Part shown: one piece after another, positions 8,213 through 15,168 of the stretch
How the letters are laid out: each line of letters starts with the position of its first letter
How positions within the stretch are numbered: position 1 is the stretch's first letter
NCBI GenBank assembly: GCA_046590575.1
Contig: JBKJUS010000157.1
Span: forward strand, 1-57,090
Direction of reading: 5' to 3'
DNA length: 57,090 nucleotides
DNA from: DATLNF01 sp046590575
GTDB lineage: Bacteria; Actinomycetota; Actinomycetes; BP-191
The notes under the pieces: generated by a model
What the model saw: only the letters and a program-made list of their open reading frames with translations
The model's database searches: none
Told to the model about the DNA's origin: nothing
Made by a program: the position numbers and the translations under genes

Positions 8213-10030
8213 ATGACCACCCCGACAGCGGGTCTCGACGCCGCCCCCACCAAGCACGCCAAGCTCATTGCGTGGGTCCGTGAAGTCGCCGAGCTGACCC
8301 AACCCGATCGGGTGGAGTGGTGCGACGGTTCGGCGGAGGAGTGGGAGCGGCTCACCACGCTGCTCGTCGAGGCTGGCACGTTCATCAAGCTCGACGAGAC
8401 AAAGCGACCGAACAGCTTCTATGCCGCGAGCGATCCCTCGGATGTCGCGCGGGTCGAGGACCGCACGTTCATCTGCAGCGAGCGGGAGTCGGACGCCGGC
8501 CCGACCAATCACTGGACCGACCCGTCGGAGATGCGTGGCACCCTGAAGGGCCTGTTCGCCGGCAGCATGCGCGGGCGGACGATGTACGTCGTGCCCTTCT
8601 GCATGGGGCCGCTCGGGTCGAAGATCTCCCAGCTCGGCGTCGAGATCACCGACTCGGCGTACGTCGTCGTGTCGATGCGGATCATGACCCGGATGGGCAC
8701 GGCTGCTCTCGCACAGTTGGGCACTGACGGCTTCTTCGTGCCTGCTGTGCACACGGTCGGCGCGCCGCTAGAAGCGGGCCAGGCCGACGTCACGTGGCCG
8801 TGCAACGACACGAAGTACATCGTGCACTACCCCGAGACTCGCGAGATCTGGTCGTACGGCTCGGGCTACGGCGGCAACGCGCTGCTGGGCAAGAAGTGCT
8901 TCGCCCTGCGCATCGCGTCCGTCATGGCCCGTGACGAGGGCTGGATGGCCGAGCACATGCTCATCCTCAAGCTGACTCCGCCGCAGGGTGAAGCGAAGTA
9001 CGTCACCGCGGCGTTCCCGAGTGCGTGCGGCAAGACCAACCTCGCGATGCTCCAGCCGACAATCCCGGGCTGGACGGTCGAGACGGTCGGGGACGACATC
9101 GCCTGGATGCGCTTCGGCGACGACGGCCGGCTCTACGCGATCAACCCCGAGGCCGGCTTCTTCGGTGTCGCGCCGGGCACTGGTGAGGACACCAACGCCA
9201 ACGCCGTCAAGACGTTCTACGGCAACAGCATCTTCACGAACGTCGCGCGGACCGACGACGGCGACGTGTGGTGGGAGGGCCTTACTGAGACCCCGCCCGC
9301 GCACCTCATCGACTGGAAAGGCAACGACTGGACCCCAACCTCGGAGACCCCGGCGGCGCACCCCAACGCCCGCTTCACAACCCCGGCGGGGCAGTGTCCG
9401 ACCATTGCGTCGGAGTGGGAGGACCCGAAGGGGGTGCCGATCTCGGCAATCCTCTTCGGCGGTCGGCGGGCGACCGCGGTACCGCTGGTCACCGAGTCGT
9501 TCACCTGGCAGCACGGCGTTTTCCTCGGCTCGACCGTGTCGTCGGAGACGACGGCCGCCGCCGCGGGCGCGATCGGCGAGCTGCGTCGTGACCCGTTCGC
9601 CATGCTGCCTTTCTGCGGTTACAACATGGGCGACTACATGGGTCACTGGCTCGAGATCGGGGCCGCCACGGAGGCGGACAAGCTGCCCCGGATCTACTAC
9701 GTCAACTGGTTCCGTAAGAATGCCAACGGCAAATGGCTGTGGCCGGGCTTCGGCGAGAACAGCCGGGTCCTCAAGTGGATCGTCGAGCGGCTCGACGGTG
9801 CAGCTGACGGGGTCGACACGCCGATCGGCGTACTGCCAACCCTGACGTCGCTCGACCTCGACGGTCTGGACGTTCCGGCCGAGGATCTCGAGCTGCTGCT
9901 GTCGGTGGACCCTGCGATCTGGAAGCAGGAAGCCGGCCTGATCCCCGAGTTCTTCGCGCAGTTCGGCGACCACCTGCCGCATCAGCTGACCGAGGAGCAC
10001 GCCGCACTGGTCGCCCGCCTCGGCGCCTGA
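8213..10030 (+). CDS. pckG: Phosphoenolpyruvate carboxykinase (GTP)
   Basis: 605 residues, the usual length for the GTP-dependent enzyme. It converts oxaloacetate and GTP to PEP, GDP and CO2 in gluconeogenesis, and can run anaplerotically in actinobacteria. The start is placed at MTTPTAGL behind a GAGGAG site. Visible signatures: RTMYVVPFCMGP near residue 124, the catalytic P-loop with its reactive cysteine (PSACGKTN, about 269-276), the metal and nucleotide region GDDIAWMRFGDDG, AINPEAGFFGVAPGTG, and FGGRR. No residue appears to be missing. It is monocistronic, followed by a strong terminator. With fumC and glpX, also in this window, it covers the central C4-to-hexose path. Confidence 0.97.
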   Translation: MTTPTAGLDAAPTKHAKLIAWVREVAELTQPDRVEWCDGSAEEWERLTTLLVEAGTFIKLDETKRPNSFYAASDPSDVARVEDRTFICSERESDAGPTNHWTDPSEMRGTLKGLFAGSMRGRTMYVVPFCMGPLGSKISQLGVEITDSAYVVVSMRIMTRMGTAALAQLGTDGFFVPAVHTVGAPLEAGQADVTWPCNDTKYIVHYPETREIWSYGSGYGGNALLGKKCFALRIASVMARDEGWMAEHMLILKLTPPQGEAKYVTAAFPSACGKTNLAMLQPTIPGWTVETVGDDIAWMRFGDDGRLYAINPEAGFFGVAPGTGEDTNANAVKTFYGNSIFTNVARTDDGDVWWEGLTETPPAHLIDWKGNDWTPTSETPAAHPNARFTTPAGQCPTIASEWEDPKGVPISAILFGGRRATAVPLVTESFTWQHGVFLGSTVSSETTAAAAGAIGELRRDPFAMLPFCGYNMGDYMGHWLEIGAATEADKLPRIYYVNWFRKNANGKWLWPGFGENSRVLKWIVERLDGAADGVDTPIGVLPTLTSLDLDGLDVPAEDLELLLSVDPAIWKQEAGLIPEFFAQFGDHLPHQLTEEHAALVARLGA

Positions 10031-10040
10031 CGCCAACAGA

Positions 10041-10084
10041 ACGTAGAGGCCCGGCTCCGCTCGCGCGGGGCCGGGCCTCTACGT
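10041..10084 (+). terminator. Bidirectional hairpin between pckG and the DUF4394 gene
   Basis: ACGTAGAGGCCCGG (10041-10054) is exactly complementary to CCGGGCCTCTACGT (10071-10084), a 14-bp stem around a 16-base GC-rich loop. It lies between two convergent stop codons. Confidence 0.8.
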
Positions 10085-10096
10085 CGTACGGCGTGC

Positions 10097-11020
10097 TTAG
10101 AGCTGGTTGAGCGGGATGGCGAGGTCGGTCACCACGATGGTGCCGTCACCAATGCGGCCCTCGTCCTCGGCCGCTCCGTTGAAGAGGGTCACGTCGAAGA
10201 GCCGGCCGGCGTTGACGGCGTAGGGAAAGAGCTCGACTGCGCGGCCGTCCCGGACCTTGGAGTAGATGTCGAAGCCGGTGTCGCCGACGAAGTCGTTCTG
10301 CAGCGAGCCGGTGGCTGCGAGGAAGCCAGAGTTGGCCGGTGACTGGAGGGCGCTCTGGTCCAGCGTGGTGTCGAGGTCATAGAGCGTCGTGCCGGTGGTG
10401 GTGCTGAGGTCGTTGTTGGTGTACGCCGCGCCCGTGACGCCCTGCGCCGCTAGGCCGGCGACCGGGGTGGCCTGGCCACCGGGGTAGTTGAGCGTGCCGT
10501 CGACCGCGGTGGCTGCCTGGTTACCAGCGATGCCGTCGTCGAGGGTGGCGAAGGGCTGGCGGAGGTTCTGGCCGGTGTTGCTGATCACCCGCAGCGCGTT
10601 GGCGGCCGGGTTGAAGTCAACTCCGAAGGCGGTGCCGGCGAGAGCAGTCGTGAGCTGGCCGACCTTCGTGGCCGCAGCGTTGGTGGCGTCGATGCGGTAG
10701 AGGCCGCCGGCGTTGCCGACGCCGTACAGAGCGGAGTTCTGCACGCGGAAGTCGATGCCGACGAGGCGCGCGTCCTCGGTGAGCGTGACGGTGCCGACGT
10801 TGCGAGTGCGCTCCGGGCTCTCGGTGCTAAAGCGCACCAGCCGGGTGCCGTCGCCAGCCAGCCCGATCACCGTCAGATTGTCGTCCTGGTCATCTCGGTC
10901 GTCCCGGTCGTCCCGGTCGTAGCTGCCGGACGAGGATCCGTCCCAGGCGACTGCGGGCACCGCAGTCATGGCCGCGGCGGCCGCAACCAGGATGACGCCG
11001 GACTGAATTGCTTTGCGCAT
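10097..11020 (-). CDS. Secreted DUF4394-domain beta-propeller-like protein
   Basis: 307 residues. The ATG is preceded by GGAGGA. Signal peptide at about 1-25 (MRKAIQSGVILVAAAAAM, cleavage after AVA), then a low-complexity Asp/Arg/Gln stretch around residues 35-47 built from DRD units, then the DUF4394 domain. Typical landmarks are VIGLAGDGTRLVRFS, VGIDFRVQNSALYGVG, YRIDATNAA, FGVDFNPAANALRVIS and TTLYDLDT. Proteins of this type are predicted extracellular repeat proteins of unknown function. The Asp-rich segment may bind calcium or act as a spacer. It is convergent with pckG and divergent from the next gene. Confidence 0.85.
   Translation of the reverse strand: MRKAIQSGVILVAAAAAMTAVPAVAWDGSSSGSYDRDDRDDRDDQDDNLTVIGLAGDGTRLVRFSTESPERTRNVGTVTLTEDARLVGIDFRVQNSALYGVGNAGGLYRIDATNAAATKVGQLTTALAGTAFGVDFNPAANALRVISNTGQNLRQPFATLDDGIAGNQAATAVDGTLNYPGGQATPVAGLAAQGVTGAAYTNNDLSTTTGTTLYDLDTTLDQSALQSPANSGFLAATGSLQNDFVGDTGFDIYSKVRDGRAVELFPYAVNAGRLFDVTLFNGAAEDEGRIGDGTIVVTDLAIPLNQL
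10896..10922 (-). repeat. Three 9-bp tandem units (CGGTCGTCC) coding the DRD stretch
   Basis: CGGTCGTCC occurs at 10896-10904 and 10905-10913, with a degenerate third unit to 10922. In the gene it encodes repeated Asp-Arg-Asp. It is a likely site of slippage and of length variation between strains. Confidence 0.6.
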
Positions 11021-11128
11021 GTGGGGTTCCTCCGTGAGCGGGCCGGGCGGCGCGTTGGTGCGATCCGCCTCGGTGAAGTAGTACGAAAGGACTACCCGGC
11101 TGGTTCAGCGCGAGCCAGAATTACCTCC

Positions 11129-11770
11129 ATGGCCGAGGTGACCTGCGTGGACGGCTCGGCCCTCGGAATCCACCCGGTGCCGGTCGTGGATCGGGACGGC
11201 ACGCCCTACGAGCTCACCCTGCGACTCACTCGCGACGGCGCACCTTTCGGTGACGTGGGCGAGCGATGCGGCTGGTTCCTCGCGGCCGCCGCTCGAGCTC
11301 TGCGAGCAGCCCTGCGGGACGGCAGTGCGGTGAGCACGCGCTGGATCAGCGTCAACGACCGCTTCCCGGCTTCCTCCGTCGAGGGAGGGCTGCGGGCGTG
11401 GGCTGTCGACGAGCAGGTTGACGCTGATGCGGCCTGGGCGACGTTGGAGCGCTATCTGCCCCGGGACCGAGAGCTCTTCGCCTTTCGTCATCGTGACCCT
11501 GATGACCTGACCAGCGCGGGTGAGCTGCGCTGCACGGTGCACGCGCAACGGACGTGGGCGGCACCTGTCGCTGACGGCGCTGCTGGTCACTGGCAGCTGT
11601 CACGGCGGGCGGTGCTGGACGCCTGGGGCGACGTCGGCGTGGGCCTGCGGTCCGTGCTCACCGCTCCGGCGCTTGACGCATTCTTGTACTCGCTGCTCGC
11701 TGAGGCTGCCGCGGTGGGCTGTGTCTACGAGGACGACGGGGACATCGCCGTACGCCGGCCGGCTGGGTAG
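11129..11770 (+). CDS. Hypothetical protein, 213 residues
   Basis: Not recognised. The start is placed at ATG 11129 (MAEVTCVDGSALGIHPV); the frame is open to 11021, but that part overlaps the divergent promoter region. The protein is soluble, with no signal peptide or membrane segment. It has an N-terminal beta-rich half (VPVVDRDGTPYELTLRLTRD) and a helical C-terminus (LDAFLYSLLAEAAAVGCVYE). One cysteine sits in each end region. A perfect hairpin follows it. A small inverted repeat GTAGT-N8-ACTAC at 11078-11095 lies in the 108-base divergent spacer and could be an operator shared with the DUF4394 gene, but it is only 5 bp per arm. Confidence 0.6.
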   Translation: MAEVTCVDGSALGIHPVPVVDRDGTPYELTLRLTRDGAPFGDVGERCGWFLAAAARALRAALRDGSAVSTRWISVNDRFPASSVEGGLRAWAVDEQVDADAAWATLERYLPRDRELFAFRHRDPDDLTSAGELRCTVHAQRTWAAPVADGAAGHWQLSRRAVLDAWGDVGVGLRSVLTAPALDAFLYSLLAEAAAVGCVYEDDGDIAVRRPAG

Positions 11771-11783
11771 CCCGAGGACCGGA

Positions 11784-11817
11784 ACCGGCAGGGTCGACCT
11801 GAGTCGACCCTGCCGGT
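11784..11817 (+). terminator. Perfect 15-bp hairpin terminator
   Basis: ACCGGCAGGGTCGAC (11784-11798) pairs with GTCGACCCTGCCGGT (11803-11817) around a CTGA loop. It lies 13 bases after the stop codon at 11770 and upstream of the end of the convergent gene. Confidence 0.8.
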
Positions 11818-11881
11818 GTATTGCGGTGTTGCGCGAGGCCGTCGGGGGCCGGTACTTCGCGGGAACGCGCAGCGTGTGGGA

Positions 11882-12508
11882 CTAGACGGCGGTCCAGTTG
11901 ATCGAGATAGAGGACTTGTTCCACTCGTCGCCGCAGCCGTTCTGGTCGCTGTCGGAGCACCACACGACGTTCTGGGTGCCGGGAGTCGTGGTGTTGTTCA
12001 GCCGGGCGTGGAACTCCTTGTCGCCGGCGACGCCCTTTTCTTGGTAGCCGCTCTGGAAGCAGCGGTCCTTGAGCCCGTCACCATTGGTGTCGGAGAGAAC
12101 TGCGAACTTCGGACCGTCAGTGGTGGCGGTCTTGTCCGGGTCGGGACAGGCGGAGATGAAGCCGACGCCGGTGGCCTGGAAGGTTGCGGGGCCGTCGAGC
12201 TTCGCGCCCGCGCCGTCGCGGTCGTAGTCGAGGAAGCATGCGTCGTTGTGCACGTTGCGGTTCGCCGTGGGTGTGCTGAGTGTCTGGTTGTCGGTCTGGT
12301 CGGGGTTGAAGCAGCTGGAGTTGGCGTTGACGTCGGGGTTGGCCGTGGCCGCACCGGTGTCGGGGTTGATGTACGACGCTGCGCGGCCACGGCTGCCGCC
12401 GTCGCGGCTGCCGCCGTCGTAGTCGCCCCAGCCGGCGAAGGCCGGGGTGGCGCTGAGACTCGCGGTGGCGAGGACGGCGATGAGCGCCGATCGCGTGGAC
12501 TTGCGCAT
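11882..12508 (-). CDS. Secreted Asp/Asn-rich cysteine-containing protein
   Basis: 208 residues. The start is the ATG behind AGGGAGC. Signal peptide 1-25 (RKSTRSALIAVLATASLSAT, cleavage after AFA), then a Gly/Asp/Ser linker (GWGDYDGGSRDGGSRG). The mature domain has six cysteines and calcium-loop-like segments, DTNGDGLKDRC and DSDQNGCGDEW, reminiscent of thrombospondin type 3 or dockerin loops. It contains many Asn-Thr pairs. No family is recognised. The role is probably extracellular or surface-associated. It shares the MRK.. signal-peptide start style with the DUF4394 protein two genes away but no other clear similarity. Confidence 0.7.
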   Translation of the reverse strand: MRKSTRSALIAVLATASLSATPAFAGWGDYDGGSRDGGSRGRAASYINPDTGAATANPDVNANSSCFNPDQTDNQTLSTPTANRNVHNDACFLDYDRDGAGAKLDGPATFQATGVGFISACPDPDKTATTDGPKFAVLSDTNGDGLKDRCFQSGYQEKGVAGDKEFHARLNNTTTPGTQNVVWCSDSDQNGCGDEWNKSSISINWTAV

Positions 12509-12701
12509 ACTTGCTCCCTGGGTTCGTGGCGGGCGTCTCCCGACCTCTGCAGGGTGTCTTCGCGGTAGCCGACGGCCAGGTTCAGCCGTTCTCGACATTC
12601 CTCGCCGTAATTCATCTGCCCTTCGCCTGACTGACCGGGAGCGTCAAACGAGCGTGTTCCGGCGTACGGTCAGAGAATCACCAAGCGAGAGGGTGCTGGG
12701 C

Positions 12702-13469
12702 GTGGGACTGCGCGACGCTGTCTATGGGTTCTACGAGCGGCGTCTCGCGCGTCAGCTGCGTGGCGCCCCCGTCCCGCGGCACGTGGGCGTGATCCTCGAC
12801 GGCAATCGGCGGTGGGCCCGCGCCACCGGGCAGCGGGACGTGAGCGACGGTCACCAGCGGGGTGCCGACAAGATCATCGACCTGCTTCGGTGGTGTGACG
12901 AGGCTGATGTCGAGCTGGTCACCCTGTGGCTGCTCTCGACCGACAACCTCGGCCGTCCGGCGCTTGAGCTCGAGCCGTTGCTGCGCATCATCGAAGGCGT
13001 GGTCGCTGATCTCGCCGACCCGCAGAATCGATGGACGCTTAACGTCGTTGGGGCGCTCGACCTGTTGCCGGCCGAGACGGCGCGTCGGCTCAAGGAGGCG
13101 GCGGCGAGCACGGTGGGCCGCCCCGGAGTCGAGGTCAACGTCGCGGTCGGGTACGGCGGGCGGCGCGAGATCGCCGACGCGGTGCGGTCGATGCTGCAGG
13201 CGCACGCGGCCAACGGCGCGACCCTCGAGGAGGTCGCCGAGTTCCTGGATGTCGAGCACATCGCCGAGCATCTCTACACCCGCGGCCAACCCGACCCGGA
13301 CATCGTCATCCGGACCAGCGGCGAGCAACGGCTAGGCGGATTTCTGCTCTGGCAGAGCGCCCACAGCGAGTTCTACTTCTGTGACGCCTACTGGCCGGAC
13401 TTCCGGCGTATCGACTTCCTGCGGGCGTTGCGCGCCTACAGCCAGCGTCAGCGCCGTTTCGGCGTCTAG
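12702..13469 (+). CDS. uppS: Short-type cis-prenyltransferase (UPP synthase family, Rv1086-like)
   Basis: About 255 residues. The family condenses isopentenyl diphosphate onto allylic diphosphates. The closest remembered match is the mycobacterial Rv1086 group, which makes Z,E-farnesyl diphosphate for decaprenyl-phosphate, the cell-wall carrier lipid. Landmarks: catalytic Asp33 in HVGVILDGNRRWARA, the LLSTDNLGRP segment, VAVGYGGRREIADAVR, and the substrate-binding end PDIVIRTSGEQRLGGFLLWQ. GTG at 12702 is preferred because GAGAGG lies 9 bases upstream; GTG 12693 is possible. The specific product length cannot be read from sequence. Its substrate comes from the non-mevalonate pathway, which includes IspH encoded at 41630. 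Confidence 0.9.
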   Translation: MGLRDAVYGFYERRLARQLRGAPVPRHVGVILDGNRRWARATGQRDVSDGHQRGADKIIDLLRWCDEADVELVTLWLLSTDNLGRPALELEPLLRIIEGVVADLADPQNRWTLNVVGALDLLPAETARRLKEAAASTVGRPGVEVNVAVGYGGRREIADAVRSMLQAHAANGATLEEVAEFLDVEHIAEHLYTRGQPDPDIVIRTSGEQRLGGFLLWQSAHSEFYFCDAYWPDFRRIDFLRALRAYSQRQRRFGV

Positions 13470-13802
13470 CGGGTCGAGGTGGTGTGCCGGTCGCTCGTGC
13501 GCCTGCGCTGACCTCGCGCAGCTTCCCTGTCTCGGCCTCGTAGGTCGGCTCCTTCGATGCTGCGTCATCGGGCGAAAAACTTCACGGGGTTTCGCCCTGG
13601 CCCGACGGGGTCGGCGGCCGATCCGAGCCGCGCCCGCTCGCGCACGCAACTCGTCGCCCGGCCCGGTCCGGGGAATGCTCCTGAGCACGAGCGCACCGAG
13701 GCTCCGGACCGCAGTGCGGCCGGTTGCGTACGCGGGCGGGCGGACTAGTCGATGGTCAGGTTGCCGTGCCCTGCGCGACGAGGGTGCGGTTAGGGTCCGT
13801 GA
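13470..13802 (+). other. 333-base spacer with a weak hairpin; no gene supported
   Basis: No reading frame here has a convincing start and family match. GGGCGAAA (13570-13577) pairs with TTTCGCCC (13590-13597) around a 12-base loop and may terminate uppS transcription. The 3' end carries a TAGGGT box just before the next gene. Confidence 0.4.
13791..13796 (+). promoter_or_regulatory. Candidate -10 (TAGGGT) for leaderless transcription of the DUF885 gene
   Basis: TAGGGT ends six bases before the ATG at 13803, so transcription would begin at or next to the start codon. There is no ribosome binding site. The same geometry is seen before ispH and ychF. Confidence 0.45.
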
Positions 13803-14993
13803 ATGGACCTCATTCGTGAGTACTGCCTGCTCGGCCTTCGGTTCGACCGGCTCGTTGAGGGCTTCGTCGATGCCTACACCGGTGACCCGGCGCTGACGCA
13901 GCAGGTGGCGGCAGAGCCGGTGCCGGACCCGGCTGAGCTATCCCGGTCAGCTGCTGCCTTGCGTCGCGAAGTCGCGGGCAGCGACCTGGAAGAAGCCCGG
14001 AAGGACTACCTCGACGGTCAGCTGCGCGGTCTTGAGGCGTCCGGTCGGAGCCTTGCCGGTGAGGCGATGGGCTTCGTCGACGAGGTCGAGGCGTATTTCG
14101 CGGTGCGCCCGTCGATGGGTGATCCCGAGGTCTACGCCGGAGCGCACGCAGTGCTTGCTGATCTGCTGCCGGGCGACGGATCACTGACCGAGCGCTACCA
14201 CGCCTACCGCAGCGCCGACGAGATCCCGCCTGATCGGCTGGAGGACGCGATGCTCGCGTTCTCCAGCGCCCTGCGTGACCGGGTGCGCACGTCGTACGGG
14301 CTGCGGGAGCAGGAGACGGTGGAGTACGTCGTCGTCACCAACGAGCCCTGGTCGGGCTTCAACTACTACCTCGGCGACTATCGCTCGCGGGTAGCGGTCA
14401 ACGCCGACCTGCCGATGCAGATGTCCTTGCTTCCGCACCTCGTCGCCCATGAGTCCTACCCCGGTCACCACACGGAGCGATGTCACAAGGAGCAGTTGCT
14501 CGTCGAGGAACGACGCTGGGACGAGCAGACGATCATGCTCGTCAACACCCCGGAGTGCCTGATCGCCGAAGGCCTTGCCGACCTCGGGCTTCGCGTCGCG
14601 GTGGGCGAGGGATGGGGGCGGTGGGCGCAAGAGGTCTTCGCGGATCTGGGTCTGCGGGTGGACGGGGACCGGGCTGAAGCGATCGCGAACGCCAGGGCGC
14701 CACTCGGCACGATCAACCAGGATGCCGCTCTGCTGTTGCACGACCGGGGGTCCTCGCAGGACGACGTCGTCGCGTACCTCTGCCGCTGGGGTCTCATTCC
14801 TGAGGTCCGCGCCCGTAAGGGGCTGGAGTTCCTCACCTCGCCGTTGTGGCGGGCGTACACCTCGACGTACGCCGAGGGCTACCGGCTGCTCGGAGCGTGG
14901 CTCGACGCCGGCGATGAGCAGGAGCGCTTCCGCCGGCTGCTCGACGAGCCGCTCACCCCGTCGGCGATCGCCGCCGAGCTCCTGCCGAACTGA
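13803..14993 (+). CDS. DUF885-family metallopeptidase-like protein
   Basis: 396 residues, cytoplasmic (no signal peptide). The zinc site is recognisable: LVAHESYPGHHTE near residues 216-228 gives the HESxPGHH variant of the family, and TPECLIAEGLADLGL some 40 residues later supplies the downstream glutamate region. The N-terminal half is helical (EYCLLGLRFDRLVEGFVDAY). DUF885 proteins are predicted gluzincin-like peptidases of unknown substrate; this one is shorter than most. It is followed by a convergent hairpin. Confidence 0.75.
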   Translation: MDLIREYCLLGLRFDRLVEGFVDAYTGDPALTQQVAAEPVPDPAELSRSAAALRREVAGSDLEEARKDYLDGQLRGLEASGRSLAGEAMGFVDEVEAYFAVRPSMGDPEVYAGAHAVLADLLPGDGSLTERYHAYRSADEIPPDRLEDAMLAFSSALRDRVRTSYGLREQETVEYVVVTNEPWSGFNYYLGDYRSRVAVNADLPMQMSLLPHLVAHESYPGHHTERCHKEQLLVEERRWDEQTIMLVNTPECLIAEGLADLGLRVAVGEGWGRWAQEVFADLGLRVDGDRAEAIANARAPLGTINQDAALLLHDRGSSQDDVVAYLCRWGLIPEVRARKGLEFLTSPLWRAYTSTYAEGYRLLGAWLDAGDEQERFRRLLDEPLTPSAIAAELLPN

Positions 14994-15045
14994 CGGCTCC
15001 CAGCCCGCGTCCTCAGCGACGTCGGTGCCCTCGCGCCACCGCCTC

Positions 15046-15082
15046 GCCCGCTCGCGCCGCGCCGCCCGCTCGCGCCGCGCCG
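15046..15082. repeat. 18-bp period direct repeat in spacer
   Basis: GCCCGCTCGCGCCGCGCCG occurs at 15046-15064 and again at 15064-15082, sharing one base. It is low-complexity GC-rich sequence in the gap between convergent genes, with no coding role. Confidence 0.6.
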
Positions 15083-15097
15083 CGCCGCCCGCACCGG

Positions 15098-15143
15098 TGT
15101 GGGGAGGCCTGCGGTCGTCAGGGCGACCGCCATCCTCCCCACA
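15098..15143 (+). terminator. Compound bidirectional hairpin between convergent peptidase genes
   Basis: Outer arms TGTGGGGAGG (15098-15107) and CCTCCCCACA (15134-15143) enclose an inner stem GCGGTCG/CGACCGC with a TCAGGG loop. It lies between the stops at 14993 and 15169. Confidence 0.75.
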
Positions 15144-15168
15144 ATGTGCGGGTTCTCTCGATACTCAG